Origin: Kineosporia mesophila
Lineage (GTDB): Bacteria > Actinomycetota > Actinomycetes > Actinomycetales > Kineosporiaceae
Assembly (NCBI RefSeq): GCF_021129235.1
Contig: NZ_JAJOMA010000012.1
Span: 124,001 to 188,000, forward strand
Direction of reading: 5' to 3'
DNA: 64,000 bases
The notes under the pieces are model-generated. The model worked only from the letters and a program-made list of their open reading frames with translations. It did no database searches and had not been told where the DNA came from. The translations under genes were made by a program, and so were the position numbers. How positions within the stretch are numbered: the first letter of the stretch is position 1; every line of letters starts with the position of its first letter. Positions 20,946 through 28,736 of this stretch are shown in pieces.

Positions 20946-21613
20946 AGGTATCCCTCACGCAGGGCGTAGGCGACGGCGTGAGCGCGGTTGGTCAGGTGCA
21001 TGCGCGACATGATGCCGTGCAGAATATTTTTCACGGTGCGCTCGGAGTACGACAGCTCCTGGGCGATCTGCCGGGTCTCCAGCCCGTCGGCCACCAGGCG
21101 CAGCACGCTCACCTCGCGGGGAGCCAGGTAGAGCGGGGCGCCGCGCCGAGGGCCGCGCTGCCCCCGCCCGACCGCGCCGAGCAGCTGCCCGAGCAGGTCG
21201 GGCGGCAGGTCACCGTCGCCGCGGGCGGCGGTGCGGACGGCCTGGGCCAGCCGCTGCGGGGAGGCCTGGTGGCGCCAGACGATGTTCTGCACACCGCATT
21301 CCAGCACGCTGACCAGTTCCGGTTCGCGCAGCTGGCCGGCGACCAGCAGGACCTGCCGCCGACCGCCCCGCACCAGGCGCTTGAGTTCGGCCAGGGTCAG
21401 GTCGTCGAGCCGGTCGCTGACCACCACCGCCACCGTGCCGCTCAGGTCGGGCCGGGCCACGGCCGAGCGGTCGGGGTTCTCCAGCACCTGCACGTCGCCG
21501 CGGCCCAGATGGCTGATCACCCCGGCCCGCAGCAGCTGGTCGGCGACATGCACGGTGACGGTGGGTTGTTCGGTAATCCTGGGCGCCACGCCGATCTGCC
21601 CGGCCATCTGCAC
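20942..21613 (-). CDS. NarL/LuxR-type regulator of the CIS cluster with atypical receiver
   Basis: This 223-residue protein ends in a clear LuxR-type helix-turn-helix: LAPREVSVLRLVADGLETRQ, IAQELSYSERTVKNILHGI and MHLTNRAHAVAYAL. The first ~120 residues have the shape of a receiver domain, but the usual acidic pair after strand 1 is changed (VHVADQLLRAGV), and the segment where the phospho-acceptor Asp sits reads VAVVVSDRLDD. Control by phosphorylation is therefore doubtful, and no histidine kinase is nearby. It begins the AAA/DUF4255 unit and overlaps it by 4 bp. This suggests a local regulator of CIS expression, which is inference. Confidence 0.82.
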   Translation of the reverse strand: MQMAGQIGVAPRITEQPTVTVHVADQLLRAGVISHLGRGDVQVLENPDRSAVARPDLSGTVAVVVSDRLDDLTLAELKRLVRGGRRQVLLVAGQLREPELVSVLECGVQNIVWRHQASPQRLAQAVRTAARGDGDLPPDLLGQLLGAVGRGQRGPRRGAPLYLAPREVSVLRLVADGLETRQIAQELSYSERTVKNILHGIMSRMHLTNRAHAVAYALREGYL

Positions 21614-21649
21614 GGTGTTCCTCCTTGGGTCGGTCCCGCGAGAGACGGT

Positions 21650-22249
21650 CTACTGGGCCTTGGCCTTGGAGCCGTCGGGCGCCACGGCGAACCAGTTGCC
21701 GTCCACGCCCTGGCCGTTGATCTGACCGGGGGCGGTGTCCTTGGCGAAGCGGTAGACCGGCCACTTGCCGATCGACATCTGCACACTGCCGTCCTTGCGG
21801 TAGAGGCTGCTGATGTTCTTGCGCTGCAGGCCCACGTATTGCACCTTGTGCGTGGCCAGGACCGGCGGCCAGGCCACGGCGCACCCGTCGTTGCAGGTCG
21901 ACCTGGACGGGCTGGTGCTGTCCGGGCTGAACCGGTAGAGGGTGTAGCCCTCACCGTCGACGACGTAGCCGCCGATCTCGGCGGACTGCACGACCTGGAA
22001 GGTGACGGTGTCGTTGCCGGCGATGTCGGTGGTGTACGCCTGCACGCCACCGGCCGGGGCGGTGGTCACGGTCGTGGGTGTCACAGCAACGGACGAGGTG
22101 GCGCCCGCGGCGGTCGGGGTGGCGGCTGCTGTGGTGGCCGGGGCGGCCGGCGGCAGCGCCGGGGCCGGTTCGGCGTCCTGGGAGCAGGCGGCCAGCAGCA
22201 GGGTGGCACCGATCGTGACGGCGAGGGGCAGGGTCGTGCGCTTACGCAT
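21650..22249 (-). CDS. Secreted lipoprotein with COG4315/PF03640 repeats (copy 1)
   Basis: The 199-residue precursor starts with a lipoprotein signal (LAVTIGATLLLAACSQD, lipobox LAAC), then an Ala/Thr/Pro spacer to about residue 70. Two copies of the secreted repeat of unknown function follow: YVVDGEGYTLYRFSPD with CNDGCAVAWPP, then VQMSIGKWPVYRFAKD with NGNWFAVAPDG-like ending. The Cys pair in CNDGC probably forms a disulfide outside the cell. The molecular role of this family is unknown. It is a close paralogue of the next gene 29 bp upstream, from which it probably arose by tandem duplication. Confidence 0.85.
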   Translation of the reverse strand: MRKRTTLPLAVTIGATLLLAACSQDAEPAPALPPAAPATTAAATPTAAGATSSVAVTPTTVTTAPAGGVQAYTTDIAGNDTVTFQVVQSAEIGGYVVDGEGYTLYRFSPDSTSPSRSTCNDGCAVAWPPVLATHKVQYVGLQRKNISSLYRKDGSVQMSIGKWPVYRFAKDTAPGQINGQGVDGNWFAVAPDGSKAKAQ

Positions 22250-22278
22250 GGGAACTCCTGGTCAGGAAGGGGGAAGGA

Positions 22279-22848
22279 TTAGTTCTGGCTGGCTTTGGAG
22301 CCGTCGGGGGCGACCACGAACCAGGTGCCGCCGATGCCCTCGCCACTGCTCTGGCGGGGCTGGGTGTCCTTGCTGAACCGGTAGACGGGCCAGCCGCCGA
22401 CGGTCATCTGCACGCTGCCGTCCTGGCGGGAGACCACACCCAGGGCGCTGCGGTCCAGGCCGGAGAACTGGACCGTGCGCGCGGCCAGGGTCGGGGGCCA
22501 GGTGACCGCGCAGTCGTCGTTGCAGGTCGCCTTCGAGGGGTTGGCGTCGTCCGGGTCGAAGCGGTAGAGCGTGAAACCCTCACCGTCCACGACGTACTGG
22601 CCGAACCGTTCGGACTCCACCACCTGCAGGGTGACGGAACCGTCCCGGTAGCCGGGCTTTCCCTCACCGGCGGCGTAGCTGCTCACGTCACCGTCCGGCG
22701 GTGCGGCGGCCTGGGTGGCGGCCGGGGCGGGCGCGGTGGCCTGGGCCACGGGCGGCAGCGCCGGTGCCGGCTCCGGGTCCTGCGAGCACGCCGCGATCAG
22801 CAGGGTCGCGCCCACCGCGAACACGACGGGCAGGGTCTGGCGTCTCAT
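22279..22848 (-). CDS. Secreted lipoprotein with COG4315/PF03640 repeats (copy 2)
   Basis: This 189-residue paralogue of the downstream gene has the same plan: signal with lipobox LIAACSQD, a Pro/Ala spacer, YVVDGEGFTLYRFDPDD, CNDDCAVTWPP, VQMTVGGWPVYRFSKD and GTWFVVAPDGSKA. The two mature domains look alike over nearly their whole length, while the spacers diverge. GGAGT lies just before the ATG. The two genes are likely co-transcribed. Their stand between the CIS regulator and the AfsR-like regulator gives no clear clue to function. Confidence 0.85.
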   Translation of the reverse strand: MRRQTLPVVFAVGATLLIAACSQDPEPAPALPPVAQATAPAPAATQAAAPPDGDVSSYAAGEGKPGYRDGSVTLQVVESERFGQYVVDGEGFTLYRFDPDDANPSKATCNDDCAVTWPPTLAARTVQFSGLDRSALGVVSRQDGSVQMTVGGWPVYRFSKDTQPRQSSGEGIGGTWFVVAPDGSKASQN

Positions 22849-22951
22849 GCGGACTCCTTGTCGGCAGTGGACCGGATCTCGATCCCACTGCGACGAGTCT
22901 CGCTATTCCAGACAAATTTTCCGTGCGTCAAATGACTGATCGAATGACTGG

Positions 22952-25849
22952 TCAGGCAACGTTGGTGCCAGTCTCGCCGGTCCGGGCAGCCACCGCACCG
23001 AGGGTCGCGCGCACCCTCCCGGTACCCGGACGGTCATCGTCCTTCTCCAGCCGGCGCAGCTTTTCGCGCAGCGGGCCGGCGTCGGCGTGGTTCAGGTCCT
23101 CGAGCACCGTCAGCGCCTGTTCCCAGTGACGCCGGGCCAGATCGGGACGCTGGGCGTCACGGTAGACGTTGCCCAGCTGACTGCTGCTGGCGGCCATGAA
23201 GTAGCGGTTGCCCTGGGCCGTGAACATCTCCAGGGCCTTCTGGTAGCAGTCGATGGCTTCCCGGTGGTGGCCGAGATTGTGCTGCGCCAGACCGACGCTG
23301 TCCCAGGCCGCGGCCTCACCGTGCCGGTCGCCCAGCTCCTGCTGGAGGTCGAGTGCGGCCTGGCTGTGCTTCAGGGCGGCCTGGTGGTCGCCCAGCAGCG
23401 CGCTGATGTGGCCGAGGTTGTTCAGCGCCCGGGCCCGGCCGACGGCCGAACCGGCGGCGGTGAACAGGTGCAACGCCTGACGGTCGTGCTCGCGCGCCTC
23501 CCAGTAACGCTGCTGCTGACCGGTGCGGCTCTTCACCGCCCCCAGGACGAGGTGCAGGTGGGCCTGGGCGGCGCCGTCGCCGAGATCACCGAACAGCTCC
23601 AGGGCCTGGTTCAGTTCGCGGAAGGAGTCCTCGGTGCGGCCGAGCCGGCTGTAAACCGTGCCGATGCCGCGGTCGGTGTGGGCCAGGCCCACCTGGTCGC
23701 GCTGGCGGGCGGCGGCGTCGCGGGCCACGTGCAGGGCGGCGATCCAGTCGTGCCAGTGGCCCCGCCGGTCGAAAAACTGCTGCAGGGCCCAGGTCAGCTG
23801 CCAGCAACTGCGGTCCTGTCCCTGGTCGGCCGCCTGTCGCAGCGCGGTGAGCAGGACCGGGTACTCGGTCCGGAACCAGGCGGTGGCCGCGTCCGGATCG
23901 GCCAGGGGCACCGGGGCGGCACCCGCGGTGATCGGGTCCAGGTCGATCGGGTGCCGGTACGGCTCGATCAGCCGGTTGGCCGCGACGGCGGTGTGCAGGT
24001 AATGGTCGATGATCCGCCGCTGCGCGTCGTGGCGCCGGCCGGCGCTCTCGGTGTCTTCCACCAGCTCGCTGGCGTAGGCGGCAATCAGATCATGGATGAC
24101 GTAGCGGCCCGGCACCCGTTCGGTGATCAGGTGGGCGCGGGTCAGCTCGGCCAGGAGTGGCCGCACCTGGCGGGGCGTCAGCGCGCCCAGAGCGGCGGCC
24201 GCGGGTGCGCCCAGGTCGGGGCCGGGACGCAGCGCCAGCAGCCGGAACAGGCGGGCCGCGTCGGTGCTCAGCGCCCGGTACGACCAGGAGAACGCGACCC
24301 GGGCGTCGGTCGAGGGATCGGTGTCGGCGAACGCGTCCAGGCTGCCGGCCGTTTCGCGCAGCTCCTCGGCCAGCGCGGTCAGCGAGAACGTCGGGTGGGC
24401 GGCCGCCCGGGCCGCGACGATGGCCAGCGCGAGCGGGAGCCGCCCGCACCGGGCGACAATCTCGTCCACTGCTGCTGGTTCGGCGCCCACCCGGGCGGCC
24501 CCGAGACGCTCGGCCAGGGCCGCACGGGTCTCGTGCTCGGCCGGCAGGTCGAGGGTGACCGGCCGGGCGCCGTCCCGGGCGACCAGCCCGGAGAGCCGGT
24601 TGCGGCTGGTCACGATGACCAGGTGGCCGGCCGAGCCGGGCAGCAGCGGGCGCACCTGGTCCTCGTCGCGGGCGTTGTCCAGCAGCAACAGCATCCGGCG
24701 CCCGGTCAGCAGACTGCGGAACAGCGCGGCCTGGGCGTTCACACCGGCCGGGATCTGGGCCGGGGCCACCTCCAGGGCCTGCAGGAAGCCGCGGATCGCG
24801 GTGGCCGGATCGAGCGGATCCCCGCTCGGGTCGAAACCGCGCAGGTTGACGTACAACTGGCCGTCCGGGAAGCGGTCGGCGAGCTGGTGGGCCCAGTGCA
24901 GGGCGAACGTGGTCTTGCCGATGCCGGCCATCCCGTTGACCGCGGCGATCACCATCGCGGCCGGCGTCTCGTCCCCGGTGCCGAGCAGGGCCATCGCCTG
25001 GTGCAACTCGACCTCCCGGCCGGCGAAACCGGGCAGGTCGGCGGGCAGATGGGCCGGCCGGGCGGTGCCGGCCACCGGCTGCGGCAGCTCCTGCCGCAGC
25101 ACCTTCCGGTGGGCGTCGCGCAGTTCCGGGCCGGGGTCGATACCCAGTTCCCCGGCCAGCGCGGCCCGGACCGTCTCGTACCGGCCCAGCGCCTCGGCCT
25201 GGTGCCCGGCGGCCGCCAGGGTCAGGATCAGCCGGGCCTGCAACGACTCGGTGTACGGATGCTCCGGGGCGCTCCGGCGCAGGATCGGAAGGGCCTGCTG
25301 CGGGCTCCCCGCGTCCAGCGCGGCATCGGCCAGCGCCTGCACCCCCTCGACACGGTGCTGCTCCAGGGCCGTGAACAGAGGATGATCAAGCACTTCGGGG
25401 TCCAGGCCCGCCGCCCCCGGGCCCCGCCACAGCTCCAGGGCCCCGACGAACAGCGGAACCGCGGCCTCCGGGTGACCGTGGTCGACGGCGTTGCGGGCCT
25501 GCTCGGTCAGCTCCTGGAAACGGTTCAGGTCCACCGCCTCGACGGGCAGCTCCAGCCGGTACCCGCCCGGGCTGCGCAGCAGGAACCGGCCCGGGGCGCG
25601 GACCGGGAGATCAGGCTCGAAGATCCGGCGCAGCCGCCCGATGTAGCGGTGCAGGACGTTCACGGCCGTGGCCGGAGGACGGTCACCCCAGAGCACGTCC
25701 ACCAGTTCGTTCGTGCTGACCGTCAGGCCCTGCCGTAGCAGCAGGACCGCGAGGGTCGCGCGCTGCTGCGGTGGTCCGAGGTCGAGCTCCACCTCACCGC
25801 GCCAGGCCCGGACCGGGCCGAGAACAGAACACCGAAGGTCACTACTCAT
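22952..25849 (-). CDS. AfsR/SARP-type transcriptional regulator with NB-ARC and TPR domains
   Basis: The 965-residue protein has the full AfsR layout. Residues 1-90 form an OmpR-like winged helix (VLGPVRAWRGEVELDLGPPQ, LVDVLWGDRPPATAVNVLHR), followed by a bacterial transcriptional activation domain to about 245. An NB-ARC ATPase follows, with the P-loop GMAGIGKTTFALHWAHQLAD near residue 308 and Walker B RRMLLLLDNARDEDQ. TPR repeats fill about 690-930 (ALNNLGHISALLGDHQAAL and similar). Such proteins activate secondary-metabolite or developmental genes. The target here is unknown because no biosynthetic cluster is in the window. The gene diverges from the RNA-repair operon across a 249-bp gap with no operator I can recognise. 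Confidence 0.9.
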   Translation of the reverse strand: MSSDLRCSVLGPVRAWRGEVELDLGPPQQRATLAVLLLRQGLTVSTNELVDVLWGDRPPATAVNVLHRYIGRLRRIFEPDLPVRAPGRFLLRSPGGYRLELPVEAVDLNRFQELTEQARNAVDHGHPEAAVPLFVGALELWRGPGAAGLDPEVLDHPLFTALEQHRVEGVQALADAALDAGSPQQALPILRRSAPEHPYTESLQARLILTLAAAGHQAEALGRYETVRAALAGELGIDPGPELRDAHRKVLRQELPQPVAGTARPAHLPADLPGFAGREVELHQAMALLGTGDETPAAMVIAAVNGMAGIGKTTFALHWAHQLADRFPDGQLYVNLRGFDPSGDPLDPATAIRGFLQALEVAPAQIPAGVNAQAALFRSLLTGRRMLLLLDNARDEDQVRPLLPGSAGHLVIVTSRNRLSGLVARDGARPVTLDLPAEHETRAALAERLGAARVGAEPAAVDEIVARCGRLPLALAIVAARAAAHPTFSLTALAEELRETAGSLDAFADTDPSTDARVAFSWSYRALSTDAARLFRLLALRPGPDLGAPAAAALGALTPRQVRPLLAELTRAHLITERVPGRYVIHDLIAAYASELVEDTESAGRRHDAQRRIIDHYLHTAVAANRLIEPYRHPIDLDPITAGAAPVPLADPDAATAWFRTEYPVLLTALRQAADQGQDRSCWQLTWALQQFFDRRGHWHDWIAALHVARDAAARQRDQVGLAHTDRGIGTVYSRLGRTEDSFRELNQALELFGDLGDGAAQAHLHLVLGAVKSRTGQQQRYWEAREHDRQALHLFTAAGSAVGRARALNNLGHISALLGDHQAALKHSQAALDLQQELGDRHGEAAAWDSVGLAQHNLGHHREAIDCYQKALEMFTAQGNRYFMAASSSQLGNVYRDAQRPDLARRHWEQALTVLEDLNHADAGPLREKLRRLEKDDDRPGTGRVRATLGAVAARTGETGTNVA

Positions 25850-26098
25850 GCGGGAACAGACGCCTCACTGTCGAACGCGACGAACGGGGTGACCGGGCTC
25901 CCCCCGCCTCTTGCCGATCGGTTCTTTCCCGACACTTCGGACTCGAGTATCCGTGATCATTGCCTGATGCGTCCGGGCCACGAGACCCATGTCACGCTCG
26001 CCGGAGCGACCCCCCACGACCGGAAAACCACTTGCCCGCCGGGCCCGGCCACGCGACTCTCGACCCGTCACGGAAGCGGAGAACCAGGTGAGGCACGG

Positions 26099-27352
26099 AT
26101 GGACGCGATCGATTGCGCGCTGCGCGGAACCGACGTCGATCTGACGTCCGAAACCCGGCCCGAGCTTGCCGGCCTGCGGGAATGCCCACAGACAGCGGCT
26201 TTCCACGCCGAGGGCGACGTGGCCGAGCACTCGCGCCGGGTCTACGACCTGGCCCGCGAACACGCCGGGCATCTGGAGGACCCCTGGTCCGCGATTACCC
26301 TGCGCCTGGCCGGACTGCTGCACGACGTCGGAAAACCCTTCACCACCAAGGAGAACGGTCCCGGACGCTGGTCGGCCCACGGGCACGACCTGGAGGGCGC
26401 GAAGCTGGTCTCGACCCTGTTCGCCACCCACCCGGCCCTGCTGAAGCTGCCCCTGGGTGTCTACGCCGGCGTCCATGCGCTGGTGCGGGCCCACATGTGG
26501 ACGTACGCAGCCGACCGGATCAGCCCGGGCGCGGCGCTGCGGATGTCGCACATCAGCGATCCGCGCCTGCTGACGGCCCTGTGGGACAGCGATTCCCGCG
26601 GCCGGATCTGCGACGACCCGCACGAGCTGGCTGATCGCGTCGCCTTCGCCGACCTGGTGCTGCACGACCTCGACGCGGCCCGGCCCGCCAGCCACGGGGT
26701 GCTCGACCAGGTGGCGGTGCGCGACACCGTCGACCCCCGGGCCTGGCGGGAGACCTTCCGCGCCGTCGTGGAGGGCACCCTCACGAACTCCGGGGCCGCG
26801 TCCGCGCATCTGGCCGCCGCCGAGCGGCACAGCACCGGGGGGTCGATCACCTACACGATCGGCCTGCCCGGCGCGGGGAAGTCCACCTGGGCCCGGGAGA
26901 CGTGGGCCCCGGCGACCGGCGGGGTGGTTCTCTCCAGCGAGGGCGCGCGCCGCCGCGACCGCAGGGCCGCGGCGGCCGCCGTCCTGCAACAAATTCCCGG
27001 GCACCTGGCCGCCGGGCGGGACATCTGCGTGGACGCCACCCACCTGCTGCGCGAGACCCGGGACGTGCTGATCACCTACGCCGGCCGGTACGGGGCCGGG
27101 CTGCACGCCGTGTACTTCGCGGCACCGCTGTCCCTGGCCCTGAACCGGCAGACGACCCGACCCGGTGCCGACGCGGTCCCGGCCGCCGCCGTCACGACCA
27201 TGGCCGCCCGGCTGCGCTGGCCGACCCCGGACGAGTACCAGACCCTCACCGTGGTCGAGCCGAACCGCACCTCATGGGACTACACCGGGCACTCCCGATG
27301 GCTCGATCCACGAGCCGCCGCCCTGTCGTCCCCCTCCCGGACACCCTCGTGA
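26099..27352 (+). CDS. HD-Pnk RNA end-healing enzyme (HD phosphoesterase plus polynucleotide kinase)
   Basis: The start MDAIDCALRG (ATG 26099) follows AGGTGAGG and gives 417 residues. The N-terminal half is an HD-superfamily domain: FHAEGDVAEHSRRV (about 35-48) and LLHDVGKPF (73-81). The C-terminal half is a P-loop kinase: TIGLPGAGKSTWARE near 253-266 and ICVDATHLLRETRDVLI near 309-325, the arrangement of 5'-OH polynucleotide kinases. The same fusion is known from Runella HD-Pnk, which removes 2',3'-cyclic phosphate or 2'/3'-phosphate ends and phosphorylates 5'-OH ends. The RNA ligase gene overlaps its stop (GTGA), so healing and sealing are encoded together. Substrate RNA is unknown; cleaved tRNA is the usual guess. 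Confidence 0.85.
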   Translation: MDAIDCALRGTDVDLTSETRPELAGLRECPQTAAFHAEGDVAEHSRRVYDLAREHAGHLEDPWSAITLRLAGLLHDVGKPFTTKENGPGRWSAHGHDLEGAKLVSTLFATHPALLKLPLGVYAGVHALVRAHMWTYAADRISPGAALRMSHISDPRLLTALWDSDSRGRICDDPHELADRVAFADLVLHDLDAARPASHGVLDQVAVRDTVDPRAWRETFRAVVEGTLTNSGAASAHLAAAERHSTGGSITYTIGLPGAGKSTWARETWAPATGGVVLSSEGARRRDRRAAAAAVLQQIPGHLAAGRDICVDATHLLRETRDVLITYAGRYGAGLHAVYFAAPLSLALNRQTTRPGADAVPAAAVTTMAARLRWPTPDEYQTLTVVEPNRTSWDYTGHSRWLDPRAAALSSPSRTPS

Positions 27353-27993
27353 ACGCCCGCGTGAAATACCCGCGCACCCGTCACCTGCCCGGCAGCCCGG
27401 GGGCCAGCGCCGACGACGAGCACCTGGCCGACCTCACCACCCTCACCCACGCCGAGGTGGTGATGACCGAGAAGATGGACGGCGAGAACACCACCATCGG
27501 GTGCGGTTACGTGCACGCCCGCTCGGTGGACTCCCGGCCCCACCCCTCCCGCACCTGGGTCCGGGCACTGGCCGGGCGGCTGTGGCCGGACCTGCCCGAC
27601 GGGATGCGGGTGTGCGGCGAGAACCTCTACGCGCGACACTCCATCGCCTACGCCGACCTGCCCTCGTACTTCCTGGTCTTCAGCATCTGGCAGGACGACA
27701 TCTGCCTCGACTGGGACACCACCCGGGAATGGGCCGACCTCCTGGGCCTGAGCTGCGTCCCGGTCATCTACCGTGGCCCGTTCCCCACCGGCGGCCCCCG
27801 CGAACTGCTGCGGTGCTGGCAGAACAGTCGCGACAGCGCCCACCGCGAGGGATTCGTCGTGCGCACAGCGGACTCGTTCGACCGCACCCAGTTCCCCACC
27901 CACGTGGCCAAGTGGGTCCGCGCCGGGCACGTGCAGACCGACCAGCACTGGATGAACGCCCCGATCACAGCCAACCAACTCCTTCGGCAATAG
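27349..27993 (+). CDS. RNA ligase (Rnl2-like), partner of HD-Pnk
   Basis: From the GTG overlapping the HD-Pnk stop the product is 214 residues. The nucleotidyltransferase motif I is TEKMDGENTTI, with the AMP-accepting lysine at about residue 42. Motif III-like YFLVFSIW, motif IV EGFVVR and motif V THVAKWVRAG follow in the right order. It lacks a C-terminal extra domain, so it is a minimal ligase. It should join 3'-OH and 5'-phosphate ends produced by HD-Pnk, using ATP. Such pairs act in repair of RNA cut by toxin nucleases. No dedicated regulator (such as RtcR) is adjacent. Confidence 0.85.
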   Translation: MNARVKYPRTRHLPGSPGASADDEHLADLTTLTHAEVVMTEKMDGENTTIGCGYVHARSVDSRPHPSRTWVRALAGRLWPDLPDGMRVCGENLYARHSIAYADLPSYFLVFSIWQDDICLDWDTTREWADLLGLSCVPVIYRGPFPTGGPRELLRCWQNSRDSAHREGFVVRTADSFDRTQFPTHVAKWVRAGHVQTDQHWMNAPITANQLLRQ

Positions 27994-28040
27994 GTACCAA
28001 AAGCCCCGTTTCTATCTAGGCTGGGCGGCGGGGGTGAAGA

Positions 28041-28691
28041 ATGACGGACGAGGGGCGCGCCGGCGCGCGCAACTGGATGTCCCGGCTGCGCGGGCAAGCC
28101 AGGCCGGAAGGGCTGTCGCTGGTCGCGGGACTTGCCGCCGCGACCAGCGCTCAGATCTGGCTGCCCGCGCTCGCGGCCGGGGGAGCTGCGGGGGCGGCGG
28201 CGATCATCGCGGGCGTCGGCGGGAACCTGATGGCCAGCGTCATCGAAGACGTCTGGCGGCGCACCCGGCACGACGAGAAGCCCGAGGGCGAGGAGTCCGC
28301 CCGGTTACAGGCCCTGCTGGAGCAGACCTTCGAACGGCTGCTCTGCGACGACGAGCAGCGCGGGGTGCGGCTGGTCTTCGAGCAGGAACTGAACCGGTTC
28401 CTCAGCCTCAGCGGGGCCCTGGACGAGACCAGCGCCGACCCCGACCTGCACGCCGGCCTCGTCCGCGTACTCAACGACCTGACCGGCGTGATCGCCACCG
28501 GCCACCGGGTCATTCTCGACCAGGTGCAGGCCGGGCAGGACCGCGTGGACGACTACGCCGCCCGCCAGACCGCGGCCCTGGCCCAGCTCACGCGCCTGGA
28601 ACAGGTGCGGCAGGCCGAGATCCGCCGCTTCATCGACAGCCGCGCCCCGGCGGACGAGACCGGCCGGCCCGAGCCCGGGCAGATCCCGTAA
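28041..28691 (+). CDS. N-terminal part of an nSTAND-WD40 protein, ended by an in-frame TAA
   Basis: The 216-residue product has an Ala/Gly-rich, membrane-compatible segment at about 35-65 (LPALAAGGAAGAAAIIAGVG) followed by helices such as LQALLEQTFERLLCDDEQ and a coiled segment QVQAGQDRVDDYAARQTAAL. It stops at TAA 28689-28691. Translation of the same frame past that stop continues PGLDPVGPAEAAAG and runs straight into the nSTAND ATPase ORF. The two ORFs therefore look like one gene broken by a nonsense change. Read alone, this fragment is a plausible signalling N-domain of an NTPase. The gene starts 47 bp after the RNA ligase gene. Confidence 0.6.
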   Translation: MTDEGRAGARNWMSRLRGQARPEGLSLVAGLAAATSAQIWLPALAAGGAAGAAAIIAGVGGNLMASVIEDVWRRTRHDEKPEGEESARLQALLEQTFERLLCDDEQRGVRLVFEQELNRFLSLSGALDETSADPDLHAGLVRVLNDLTGVIATGHRVILDQVQAGQDRVDDYAARQTAALAQLTRLEQVRQAEIRRFIDSRAPADETGRPEPGQIP

Positions 28692-28736
28692 CCCGGCCTC
28701 GACCCCGTCGGCCCGGCCGAGGCGGCGGCCGGTTTC

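Noticed and set aside
23087-25738. 883-codon + strand ORF antisense to the AfsR-like gene
   Set aside because: Mirror of the real gene; repeated Val/Gln/Arg/Gly composition and no motif.
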